A stretch of 33,595 nt of DNA from an uncultured Ilumatobacter sp. (GTDB lineage Bacteria; Actinomycetota; Acidimicrobiia; Acidimicrobiales; Ilumatobacteraceae), in assembly GCA_937919625.1 (NCBI GenBank), contig CALFRK010000134.1, forward strand, positions 1 through 33,595. The letters are read 5' to 3'. Below the pieces are notes generated by a model. The model was not told where the DNA came from, searched no databases, and saw nothing but the letters and a program-made list of their open reading frames with translations. Positions 15,750 to 23,638 of this stretch are shown one piece after another. Made by a program: the position numbers and the translations under genes. Position 1 is the stretch's first letter, and the number at the start of each line of letters is the position of its first letter.

Positions 15750-16523
15750 TCAGCCGATCAGTTCGACAACGGCCTGGGTCGGGTCGCTTGACGTAACGAG
15801 CGACTCGCCGACCAGTACCGCGTGAAAGCCAGCTTCGTGGAGCGCCCTGGCGTCTGCTCTGTGACGCACACCCGACTCGGCAACCTTGATGATTCCGTCG
15901 GGAATATTGCTACCGACTCGAAGTGCACGTTCGTGATCGACCTCGAACGTGACGAGATCGCGCTGATTGACGCCGATCAGGGTCGCCTCGGCCTCGAGCG
16001 CGACGTCCAATTCGGCCTCGTCGTGGATCTCGACCAGCACGTCGAGACCGAGTTCGATCGCCAGAGCATGCAGGTCATCGAGCACACCCGAGTCGAGGGC
16101 GGCGACGATCAGCAGCACACAATCGGCTCCCATGATGCGGGCGTCGACGATGTCGTTGGCAGACACGGTGAAGTCCTTGCGCAGCACTGGCAACGAGCAG
16201 GCCCCCCGCGATGCTTGCAGATCAGCGACAGATCCTCCGAAGAATTCGTGGTCGGTGAGCACCGACAGGCACGCCGCTCCCCCAGTTTCGTAGTGCTTGG
16301 CCAAGATTGCCGGATCGAGTTCGACGTTGAGATTTCCCTTTGACGGGGACCGACGCTTGATCTCACTGATTACGGCCAACTGATCGCGGTGCGCAAGCGC
16401 AGAACGAAAGCCCCGCGCTGGTTGGCATTTCATCGCCTGCGCAACCAGACGATCGAGTTGACGTTGATCGGCCGCCGCCTGGCGGCGATGCCAATCAAGA
16501 ATCTTGTCGAGATACGTGGTCAC
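15750..16523 (-). CDS. trpC: Indole-3-glycerol phosphate synthase
   Basis: 257 residues, TIM barrel, stand-alone (not fused to TrpF). It closes the indole ring. Seen in order: VISEIKRRSPSKG, LSVLTDHEFFGGS, LRKDFTV, CVLLIVAAL, LVEIHDEAEL, IGVNQRDL, VAESGV and VLVGESLV, all standard. The GTG at 16523 lies 16 bases after glyS, so it may be co-transcribed with glyS and not with trpFBA, which lie beyond the plus-strand hypothetical gene. Confidence 0.95.
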   Translation of the reverse strand: MTTYLDKILDWHRRQAAADQRQLDRLVAQAMKCQPARGFRSALAHRDQLAVISEIKRRSPSKGNLNVELDPAILAKHYETGGAACLSVLTDHEFFGGSVADLQASRGACSLPVLRKDFTVSANDIVDARIMGADCVLLIVAALDSGVLDDLHALAIELGLDVLVEIHDEAELDVALEAEATLIGVNQRDLVTFEVDHERALRVGSNIPDGIIKVAESGVRHRADARALHEAGFHAVLVGESLVTSSDPTQAVVELIG

Positions 16524-16539
16524 GGAAAGTAGATGTTTC

Positions 16540-17850
16540 TCAGAATCCGAGCCGGTCGGTGACAATTTGGACCAAGTCTTCAACGGGCACGCGAACCTGA
16601 TCCATGGTGTCACGATCGCGGATGGTCACGGCATTGTCGTCGAGCGAGTCAAAATCGACCGTGACACACAGCGGCGTACCGATCTCATCTTGTCGCCGGT
16701 ACCGGCGGCCGATCGCCTGCGTCTCGTCATAGTCGACCATGTATCGATCGCTGAGCAACTTGTGCACCTGGTGGGCGAGTGGTGTCAGAGTGTCTTTCTT
16801 CGACAGCGGCAGAACGGCGATCGTGTACGGGGCAAGACGCGGGTGCAGGCGAAGCACGGTGCGGGTCTCATCGTTGACGACCTCTTCGTCATAGGCGGCA
16901 AGCAGAAATGCGGCCATCGTGCGCGTGGCACCCGCCGCCGGTTCGATCACATACGGCACATAACGCTCGTTGGTTTGCTGATCGAAGTAGTCGAGCCGTT
17001 CGCCCGAGCGCTCGCTGTGGGCCTTGAGGTCGAAGTCGGTGCGTTGAGCGATGCCCTCGAGCTCGTCCCATCCCCAAGGGAACAAGAACTCCACGTCTGA
17101 CGTGCCGGTCGAATAGTGCGACAACTCGTCGTCACCATGGGCACGGAGCCGAAGCATGTCGGAGGGGATTCCGTGACGGACGTACCAGTCGAGCCTCTCG
17201 GCGCACCAGTACTCGTACCACTTGGGCCCGTCGGCGGGGGGCACGAAGAACTCCATCTCCATCTGCTCGAACTCGCGGGTCCGGAAGATCCAGTTCTGGG
17301 GAGTGATCTCGTTGCGAAAGCTCTTGCCAACCTGGGCGATTCCGAACGGCGGCTTCTTGCGGCTGGTCTGCAGCACCTGCCCGAAGTTGGTAAACATGCC
17401 CTGGGCCGTCTCGGGTCGCAGATAGGCGTCTGCGCCCGAATCAGCAAGGGGGCCGGCCTGTGTCTTGAACATCAGGTTGAACTGGCGCGCTTCGGTGAAT
17501 GAGCCAATCGCGCCACAGCTCGGGCACGTATTCGGATCGTCGAGCTTGTCCTCACGGAAACGGTTTTTGCAGTTGGTGCAATCAACGAGTGGATCGGTGA
17601 AGTTCGACAGGTGGCCGCTGGCCTCCCACACCTGGGGTGGGCTGAGGATCGCAGCATCGATCAGAACGACGTCGTGACGCTGCTGAACCATCGCACGCAC
17701 CCACGCGTCTTTGACATTGCGCAACATCAGCGAACCGAGCGGGCCGTAGTCGTAGGTGGATCGGAAACCGCCATAGATCTCGGCCGACGGATAGACGAAT
17801 CCGCGTCGCTTGCAGAGATTGACGATCTGGTCGAGCTCGGTAGCCGGCAT
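16540..17850 (-). CDS. glyS: Glycyl-tRNA synthetase, dimeric type
   Basis: 436 residues, class II synthetase of the alpha-2 (eukaryote/actinobacterial) kind. It has an N-terminal CKRRGFVYPSAEIYGG, a zinc-ribbon-like CTNC...CPSCG insert (about residues 90-115), motif 2 around FRNEITPQ and motif 3 GATRTMAAF, then a C-terminal anticodon-binding domain. TAGCCT lies nine bases before the ATG, a near-leaderless pattern. It is transcribed ahead of trpC. Confidence 0.96.
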   Translation of the reverse strand: MPATELDQIVNLCKRRGFVYPSAEIYGGFRSTYDYGPLGSLMLRNVKDAWVRAMVQQRHDVVLIDAAILSPPQVWEASGHLSNFTDPLVDCTNCKNRFREDKLDDPNTCPSCGAIGSFTEARQFNLMFKTQAGPLADSGADAYLRPETAQGMFTNFGQVLQTSRKKPPFGIAQVGKSFRNEITPQNWIFRTREFEQMEMEFFVPPADGPKWYEYWCAERLDWYVRHGIPSDMLRLRAHGDDELSHYSTGTSDVEFLFPWGWDELEGIAQRTDFDLKAHSERSGERLDYFDQQTNERYVPYVIEPAAGATRTMAAFLLAAYDEEVVNDETRTVLRLHPRLAPYTIAVLPLSKKDTLTPLAHQVHKLLSDRYMVDYDETQAIGRRYRRQDEIGTPLCVTVDFDSLDDNAVTIRDRDTMDQVRVPVEDLVQIVTDRLGF

Positions 17851-17889
17851 AGGCCCAACAGGCTATGAGCGTCGGTCGGTATTGACGTG

Positions 17890-18618
17890 TCAGTGACGCT
17901 CGAACATCGCTACCGCCTTGAGGCGCCGCTCGATGTGATGCTCGAGCGCCCGCGTGGCAAGTGCACCGACTTCGTGTGTGGCTGGCGATTCTTCGAGGGC
18001 GAGCGCTTGATTCAGCCGTCCGTCAAAGATGTCGCGCATGATGGCAAGTGCGGCCGCCGAGATCGGCCCACCGGACCGACAGGCACGGCACATCACACCG
18101 CCCTCGTTCAGATCGATCGATACGAGTTGTACGTCTGGCTCGGTTTCACCGCACCGGACGCACGCGTCGAGTTGAGGTTCGAGTCCCTCGGCCGAGAGCA
18201 GCTTCCAGTAGAACGCCGGAACATTGAGCGCAGCAGGACGCGCGGCGATCGTGCGCAACACACCGACCGCCATGCGGTACAACCGAGGGTTCGGCTCGCG
18301 TTCGAGGCCGAGCTGATCGACGGCTTCGATCGCCGCCATCCCCTGCGACGCCCGATCGAGCGACGAGAGCAGCGGCGCCAGCGTCTCGACCGATTCGGCC
18401 TGATTGACAATGTCGAGTTCGCGGCCCCGGTGCAACAGCAGGCGAACATGGCTCATCGGCTCGAGCCGGGCACCAAACTTTGACCTCGTCTTACGAACGC
18501 CCTTGGCGACCGCTCGAACCTTGCCGTTCTGCTCGGTCATGATCACGACGATCCGATCGGACTCGCGCAACTTGTAGGTGCGCAGCACCACGCCGACGTC
18601 GCGGTACAGCTCACTCAT
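17890..18618 (-). CDS. recO: DNA repair protein RecO
   Basis: 242 residues. Mediator of RecA loading in the RecFOR pathway. It has an N-terminal OB-fold (YRDVGVVLRTYKLRESDRIV...), then helices, and a zinc-finger-like CVRC...CRAC in the C-terminal half. The ATG at 18618 overlaps the stop of the UppS-like gene upstream by eight bases (ATGAGTGA), so the two are probably translated together. A longer frame upstream lies in the UppS-like gene. The recO-uppS neighbourhood is typical of actinobacteria. Confidence 0.94.
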   Translation of the reverse strand: MSELYRDVGVVLRTYKLRESDRIVVIMTEQNGKVRAVAKGVRKTRSKFGARLEPMSHVRLLLHRGRELDIVNQAESVETLAPLLSSLDRASQGMAAIEAVDQLGLEREPNPRLYRMAVGVLRTIAARPAALNVPAFYWKLLSAEGLEPQLDACVRCGETEPDVQLVSIDLNEGGVMCRACRSGGPISAAALAIMRDIFDGRLNQALALEESPATHEVGALATRALEHHIERRLKAVAMFERH

Positions 18619-19204
18619 CGTCGTCGAGACCGCCAAACCTGCGCCGCCGGCAGGAGAAGTCGGCGACTGCACCGGCGATATCGTCAGCACATAGATCGGT
18701 CCAGGAAACAGAAGCAAACACCAACTCGGCGTAGGCAAGTTCCCACACCAAAGACGGCGGTAACTGGGTCGGCGGACCGAGTACCACGACCAGATCGGGT
18801 TCCGAGTCGGCTGGTTCGTACAGGGCAGCCGATACCGACGCTTCGTTGACCTCGTCTCCTGGATCGAGCAGCTGCAAAGCCTCGGCGAATCGTTGACGTC
18901 CATCACCGCATGGATCGACGACGATGTCGCAACCATCGACCGAATAACGCCACTGCACCAGATCGGTGCCGGTGCCGCCACTCCCCTGCTGATATGCCCG
19001 AAGCGTCAGCCACGGCACGCCGAGATCGGCGCACAGCGTGCCGAGTTGATCGACCCGGCGCGACCACGCTTCGTTCGACATCGCACCCCACTCGCCCAAT
19101 GTGCCTCCGACGACCAGCACGTGGCGCAGCGACGAGTTCGATGGCTTCTTGATAGCGCCCGTTGCGCTGCTCTGCGGCGTCGGCGCCGACGAGGACTGCT
19201 TCAC
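18611..19204 (-). CDS. Degenerate UppS-family protein (NgBR/Nus1-like partner subunit)
   Basis: 197 residues from GTG 19204, with GGGAGA upstream. The order of surviving motifs shows the cis-prenyltransferase fold: HVLVVGGTLGEW (28-39) aligns with the HVAIIMDGNGRW of UppS but has Gly34 in place of the catalytic Asp. LTLRAYQ aligns with the strand before FSTENW, which is lost. The C-terminal part LVWELAYAELVFASVSWTDL...RRRRFGG (152-192) matches UppS closely, keeping Glu160 and the RxG motif. RTSGExR is absent (VVLGPPTQ). By itself it should be inactive. The retained and lost motifs are those of NgBR/Nus1, the non-catalytic partner in eukaryotic dehydrodolichyl diphosphate synthase. It occupies the usual uppS place before recO and is divergent from the gene at 19269. 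Confidence 0.82.
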   Translation of the reverse strand: MKQSSSAPTPQSSATGAIKKPSNSSLRHVLVVGGTLGEWGAMSNEAWSRRVDQLGTLCADLGVPWLTLRAYQQGSGGTGTDLVQWRYSVDGCDIVVDPCGDGRQRFAEALQLLDPGDEVNEASVSAALYEPADSEPDLVVVLGPPTQLPPSLVWELAYAELVFASVSWTDLCADDIAGAVADFSCRRRRFGGLDDDE

Positions 19205-19253
19205 TCGCCCATTCTCCCACGCCGGTGGCTGCCTAGGGCGCCTCCCCGAGCAC

Positions 19254-19259
19254 TACCGT
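19254..19259 (+). promoter_or_regulatory. -10 box of uppS
   Basis: TACCGT lies nine bases before the GTG at 19269. The 64-base gap 19205-19268 must hold the divergent promoters of both UppS-family genes. Confidence 0.4.
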
Positions 19260-19268
19260 GGTCGTTCT

Positions 19269-19982
19269 GTGAACATCGCCGTCACCAGCAACGGAACGAA
19301 CGGGGCAGATGCTCGGGCGATCGCGCCGCCGTTACACGTCGCCATCATCATGGATGGCAACGGACGGTGGGCGGCCAGCAGGGATCTACCCAGAACGGTC
19401 GGGCACACCGAAGGCGAAGAGAATCTCGCTCGGATCGTGCGCGTCGCGGTAACACGCAACGTCGGTTGGCTGACCGTGTTCGGGTTCTCAACCGAAAACT
19501 GGGTTCGGCCACGCGGCGAGGTCCGACACATTCTCGGTCTCCACGAAAAGCTGTTCGGGCGCGTCCGCGAGCTCAACGAACTGAACGTTCGGATCCAGTG
19601 GATCGGGCGACCATTCGATAGCGCCAGCGCTCGGACACCGAAGTATGTTCAGCGGGCGATTCGTAAGGCCATCAGCGACACATCGTCCAATACCGGCATG
19701 GTGCTGACCGTCGCCTTCGACTACGGCGGCCGTACCGAGCTGATGACCGCCGTGCGCGCCGCGCGCGCTGCCGGCTTGGCAATCACACCAGACACCATCG
19801 ACGCCAACCTGTACCTGCCAGAGTTGCCTACAGTCGACGTGATGGTGCGCACCAGCGGCGAGCAGCGGGTCTCTAACTTTCTGCTGTGGCAAGGCGCCGG
19901 GGCCAAGATGCACTTCGCCGACGCGGCGTGGCCTGATTTCGACGCCGACGACCTCGACGCCGCGATCGCTCTCGTTCGATGA
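19269..19982 (+). CDS. uppS: Cis-prenyltransferase catalytic-type subunit (UppS family)
   Basis: 237 residues. It condenses isopentenyl units to the long-chain polyprenyl diphosphate that becomes the cell-wall lipid carrier. It has HVAIIMDGNGRW with the catalytic Asp29, the GHTEG His, FSTENWVRP, FDYGGR and RTSGEQR (194-200). Two parts expected in a homodimeric UppS are missing. The AYAEL glutamate (Glu213 in E. coli) is Lys213 in WQGAGAKMHF, and the protein ends at ALVR with no C-terminal RRFGG motif. DHDDS, the catalytic subunit of the human heteromer, lacks the same two features. The divergent neighbour carries both. The GTG 19269 start is chosen from the family's N-terminus. Its stop overlaps the start of the DinG-like gene by four bases. 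Confidence 0.9.
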   Translation: MNIAVTSNGTNGADARAIAPPLHVAIIMDGNGRWAASRDLPRTVGHTEGEENLARIVRVAVTRNVGWLTVFGFSTENWVRPRGEVRHILGLHEKLFGRVRELNELNVRIQWIGRPFDSASARTPKYVQRAIRKAISDTSSNTGMVLTVAFDYGGRTELMTAVRAARAAGLAITPDTIDANLYLPELPTVDVMVRTSGEQRVSNFLLWQGAGAKMHFADAAWPDFDADDLDAAIALVR

Positions 19983-21880
19983 GCGACAGCCATTCGAGCG
20001 CTGCGGCGCTCGCAGCACTCGACGCCGTCACCGCCGCCCTGCCGGCTGCCGAGCAGCGTCCCGGGCAGCGCCAGATGGCGAAACAGGTGGCTGCCGCGAT
20101 CGAACAAGGCCGCCATCTCGTCGTGCAGGCTGGTACCGGTACGGGCAAGACACTCGCCTATCTGGTTCCGGCCATCGTGTCGGGCAAGCGAACGGTCGTT
20201 GCCACAGCCACCAAGGCGCTACAGGACCAGCTCGCAACCAAGGACCTCCCGTTCCTGACCGAGCAGCTGGGCCGGCAGGGCATCGAAGTCGAGTGGGCTG
20301 TTCTCAAGGGCCGCAGCAACTATCTGTGTTTGCAGCGGCTCAGAGAAACCAATAACCCTGCCCAGGCTCAGCTCGAACTCGACGAGATGTCGGCCACGAC
20401 CAAACTCGAGATCAAAAAGCTCGGCGAATGGGCGGTGGCCAGCGACACGGGCGATCAGGCCGAACTCGATTGGAACCCGAGCGACACCTCGTGGCGTGCC
20501 GTCAGCGTCGGTTCCGATGAGTGCCCAGGAGCCGACCGTTGCCCGATGGGCCACGAATGTTTCGCCGAACTTGCCAGACGGCGGGCGCAGGCCGCCAACG
20601 TGATCGTCGTCAATACCCACCTGTACGGGCTACACGTCGGCAGTGGTGGCGTCATTCTGCCCGAGCACGACGTGACCATCTTTGACGAGTCCCAGGTGCT
20701 CGAAGACACGATGAGCGACACGGTCGGCGTGCAGATCGCCCCTGGTCGATTTGTCACCGTCGGCTCGACCGTGCGGAGGTTTCTCGAGGATCCACAACTG
20801 GTCGGAGCGATCACCGATCTTGCGTCCGTCTTCCGCGACGCGCTGTCGCCGTTCACAGGGCAGCGCTTGACTGCACCATTGCCCGATCCGATCGTCGAGG
20901 CGCTACACGAAGCCCAGTTGCGGCTGACTCGAATCGGTGAGGCGGTGCAGAAAATCGAGACCGGAGTCGAGGATGCCCAACAGCGAAAGCTGCGCGCCCA
21001 ACGCATCATCACGCGCACGATGGAGTCGGTCGAGGCCGCGTTGGTCGCGAGCGACGGCACCGTTCCATTCGTCTCGGGCAGCCGCGACAACCCGCGACTC
21101 GAGATCGCACCGCTCGACGTAGGACCAACACTGGACGCCGGCGTCTGGCAACAGCACACGGCGATCCTGACCAGCGCCACAATTCCATCGTCGCTCAGCC
21201 GCCGGGTCGGCTTGCCGAAGACCAACACCACCGAGGTCGACGTCGGCAGTCCGTTCGACTACGACTCACAGGCAATGCTGTATTGCGCGATGCACCTTCC
21301 GCCCCCCAAGTCGCCCAAGTTCCGCCCCGCTGTGGCGGAAGAACTGATCGCCCTGATCGAGGCGGCGGGTGGTCGAACGCTGGCACTGTTCACCAGCTGG
21401 GCGGCGATGGACGACGCCGTCGAGGCCGTCCGCGGCAAGGTCTCGGTGCCGATTCTCACCCAACGCGATCTGCCCAAACCAGCACTTGTGAAGCAGTTCG
21501 CCGAATCGGTGGAGACCTGCCTGTTCGCCACGACCGGCATGTTTCAAGGTGTCGATGTTCCGGGCAGCACGCTGTCGCTGGTCGTCATCGACAAACTGCC
21601 ATTCCCGCGGCCTGATGATCCGTTGCTATCAGCCCGCCGCGAAAAACTCGGCCCGAACGCCTTCGCTGAGATCGACCTACCCCGCGCCGCCACGATGCTC
21701 GCCCAGGCATCGGGCCGGCTGATCCGCAATGCCACCGACCGCGGTGTGGTCGCAGTGCTCGACTCGCGCCTTGGCTCGGCCCGGTACCGATGGGAGATCG
21801 TCAAAGCACTGCCGCCGATGAAGCGCACGCGGGACCGCACCGAGGTCGAGACATTCCTCCGGAGCTTGCGCGACGAGTAG
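19979..21880 (+). CDS. DinG/XPD-family iron-sulfur helicase
   Basis: 633 residues, superfamily 2 DNA helicase. Walker A AGTGTGKT (about 51-58). Four cysteines that can hold a 4Fe-4S cluster: Cys117, Cys182, Cys188 and Cys194. Motif II reads IFDESQ (236-239) where the family usually has DEAH; the essential Asp-Glu is kept. The C-terminal motor has SATIPSSLSRRVG, ATTGMFQGVDVPG and the motif VI region QASGRLIRNATDRG. Actinobacterial homologues are usually called DinG-like or YoaA-like helicases and act in DNA repair and R-loop or fork processing. The ATG overlaps the uppS stop (ATGA). Confidence 0.92.
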   Translation: MSDSHSSAAALAALDAVTAALPAAEQRPGQRQMAKQVAAAIEQGRHLVVQAGTGTGKTLAYLVPAIVSGKRTVVATATKALQDQLATKDLPFLTEQLGRQGIEVEWAVLKGRSNYLCLQRLRETNNPAQAQLELDEMSATTKLEIKKLGEWAVASDTGDQAELDWNPSDTSWRAVSVGSDECPGADRCPMGHECFAELARRRAQAANVIVVNTHLYGLHVGSGGVILPEHDVTIFDESQVLEDTMSDTVGVQIAPGRFVTVGSTVRRFLEDPQLVGAITDLASVFRDALSPFTGQRLTAPLPDPIVEALHEAQLRLTRIGEAVQKIETGVEDAQQRKLRAQRIITRTMESVEAALVASDGTVPFVSGSRDNPRLEIAPLDVGPTLDAGVWQQHTAILTSATIPSSLSRRVGLPKTNTTEVDVGSPFDYDSQAMLYCAMHLPPPKSPKFRPAVAEELIALIEAAGGRTLALFTSWAAMDDAVEAVRGKVSVPILTQRDLPKPALVKQFAESVETCLFATTGMFQGVDVPGSTLSLVVIDKLPFPRPDDPLLSARREKLGPNAFAEIDLPRAATMLAQASGRLIRNATDRGVVAVLDSRLGSARYRWEIVKALPPMKRTRDRTEVETFLRSLRDE

Positions 21881-21887
21881 CCGGAGC

Positions 21888-21893
21888 TACGGT
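21888..21893 (+). promoter_or_regulatory. -10 box for leaderless enoyl-CoA hydratase
   Basis: TACGGT lies exactly seven bases before ATG 21901 in a 20-base gap after the helicase gene. No properly spaced Shine-Dalgarno sequence is present. Confidence 0.45.
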
Positions 21894-21900
21894 CGCTCGA

Positions 21901-22653
21901 ATGGGAGAACTCGTACGCCTCGACATCGCCAACGGTGTCGCCACCGTCACGCTCGACTCACAGCGAAACCGCAATGCCCTGTCGAAGCAGCTGATTACCG
22001 AGCTAAACGCTGCCATCCGTGCAGCCGGTGAAACCGGTAGTCGGGCGATCGTGCTGGATCATGTTGGCCCTGCCTTTTGCGCTGGCGCCGACCTGAAGCA
22101 ACGCTCGGATGACGGTGGCGCTCCGGACTCGCGGCCGTTCGTGCACGTGCTCGAACAGCTGATGGACTCGCCGGTGCCGACGATCGCCGCTGTGCATGGC
22201 GCTGTGCGGGCGGGTGGGATCGGCTTGATGGCGTCTTGCGATCTCGTCGTCGTGCATTCGTCGGTGACGTTTGCCCTCACCGAGGTTCGGATCGGCGTCG
22301 CCCCGGCGATCATCTCCGTACCGATTCTTCGCCGCGTACCACCTGGCAGAATTGCTGCGGCAATGCTCACCGGCGAGCAGTTCGATGCCCGTGAGGCGCG
22401 CTCGATTGGTCTGATCACACACGTCAGCGACGATGTCGATGCAACGGTCACCGCCCTGTGCGATGGAATCAAGGCCGGCGCCCCGCGGGCGGTCGCGGAG
22501 ACAAAACGTATGCTCCGCCATGTTCCGACGCTCGACCGCTCGACCGGATTCGCCGAGATGAGCGCACTCAGCGAAGAGCTGTTCGGTGGTCCTGACGCGG
22601 CGGAAGGCATGGCCGCATTCGTTCAGAAGCGCCCCCCGACGTGGCCGAGCTGA
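21901..22653 (+). CDS. Enoyl-CoA hydratase/isomerase family protein
   Basis: 250 residues, crotonase fold. The oxyanion-hole segments AFCAGADL and HGAVRAGGIGLMASCD are present, and a Glu lies in the FALTEVRIGV helix where crotonases place a catalytic acid. It probably hydrates a 2-enoyl-CoA in fatty-acid or branched-chain catabolism; the substrate cannot be told from sequence. The start at ATG 21901 follows the -10 box; an upstream in-frame extension overlaps the helicase and is unlikely. Confidence 0.88.
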   Translation: MGELVRLDIANGVATVTLDSQRNRNALSKQLITELNAAIRAAGETGSRAIVLDHVGPAFCAGADLKQRSDDGGAPDSRPFVHVLEQLMDSPVPTIAAVHGAVRAGGIGLMASCDLVVVHSSVTFALTEVRIGVAPAIISVPILRRVPPGRIAAAMLTGEQFDAREARSIGLITHVSDDVDATVTALCDGIKAGAPRAVAETKRMLRHVPTLDRSTGFAEMSALSEELFGGPDAAEGMAAFVQKRPPTWPS

Positions 22654-22671
22654 CCTAACGCCGAATGACTG

Positions 22672-23355
22672 TTAGGCCATCAGGCGATAGCCAATGCCGC
22701 GCACGGTAACGATCAACTTCGGTTCGTCGGGGTGGTCCTCGACCTTCAGTCGCAACCGGCGTACATGGGCATCGACCAGCCTCGAGTCGCCGAGGTACTC
22801 GTACCCCCACACCCGCTCGAGCAGCTGGTCACGAGACAACACGGCGCCAGCATGATCAGCGAACTCGCACAATAACCGGTACTCGGTCTTGGTAAGGCTC
22901 AGTTCGTCGTCTTTGAGCAACACGATGCCCTGCTCTCGACGCAACTCGACATCACCAAACTTGGCGGACTTCGACGCAGTGGTTACCTCGTGGAGGTGGA
23001 CACGTCGCAGCAACGCCCGAATTCGAGCCGCCAGTTCCTTCGGAACGACTGGTTTGGTGACATAGTCATCGGCGCCCGCCTCCAGCCCGGCGACCATGTC
23101 ATGGGTGTCGGTCTGGGCGGTGATGATGATGATCGGCACAATGCTGTCTGCCCGCATCGCGCGGCACACGTCGAAGCCCGACATATCAGGTAATCGCAGG
23201 TCGAGCAGCACGAGATCGACGTCGTGTTCGCCAAACACGCGTAGCCCCTCGGCGCCATCGACGGCCTCGTACACGGTGTAGCCCTCGTCTTCGAGAGCGA
23301 GTCGGAGAGCGAGGCGAATGCCGTCGTCGTCCTCGATGAAGAGCAGGGTATTCAC
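22672..23355 (-). CDS. OmpR-family response regulator, MtrA-like (module 1)
   Basis: 227 residues, the length of MtrA. The receiver has the acidic triad at 9-11, Asp52 (LVLLDLRLP), Thr in ITAQ and Lys in VTKP. The C-terminal winged helix has LTKTEYRLLCEFADHAGAVL, LLERVWGYEY, DAHVRRLRLKVE and VRGIGYRL. Starts at GTG 23355; a frame open to 23490 adds residues outside the family. It is divergent from its presumed kinase at 23639, unlike the usual mtrA-mtrB order. It resembles the second regulator at 31171 closely. Confidence 0.92.
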   Translation of the reverse strand: MNTLLFIEDDDGIRLALRLALEDEGYTVYEAVDGAEGLRVFGEHDVDLVLLDLRLPDMSGFDVCRAMRADSIVPIIIITAQTDTHDMVAGLEAGADDYVTKPVVPKELAARIRALLRRVHLHEVTTASKSAKFGDVELRREQGIVLLKDDELSLTKTEYRLLCEFADHAGAVLSRDQLLERVWGYEYLGDSRLVDAHVRRLRLKVEDHPDEPKLIVTVRGIGYRLMA

Positions 23356-23638
23356 GGTGACACAGTGTGCCACGAATCTCGTCATCTGGGAAAAAGCGCC
23401 GCTATCAGGTCGTTTGAGCTCCAATTGACATGATTTGTTACAGGAATCGCACACTCCCAGCGTGTTTCCGTCACACAGGGCGACGAACATAATGACTGTT
23501 CACGCTGCCCCGGTGGGGTGCCTTCCTCCCCCTGGCGCCTCACCGGCAACGGCGTTTTTCGGGTGAAGTCGGCGGCATCGCCGCTCGTCCTGACGGTTGA
23601 TCGGCGCAACACCGCCCGGCAGTGCCACACTATTGCCC
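23356..23638. promoter_or_regulatory. Divergent control region of two-component module 1
   Basis: 283 bases between the regulator and the kinase. A TTGACA hexamer stands at 23425-23430 and a CATAAT at 23490-23495, both readable on the plus strand. I see no convincing paired promoter, no repeat and no gene. Autoregulation by the response regulator would be expected here. Confidence 0.35.
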
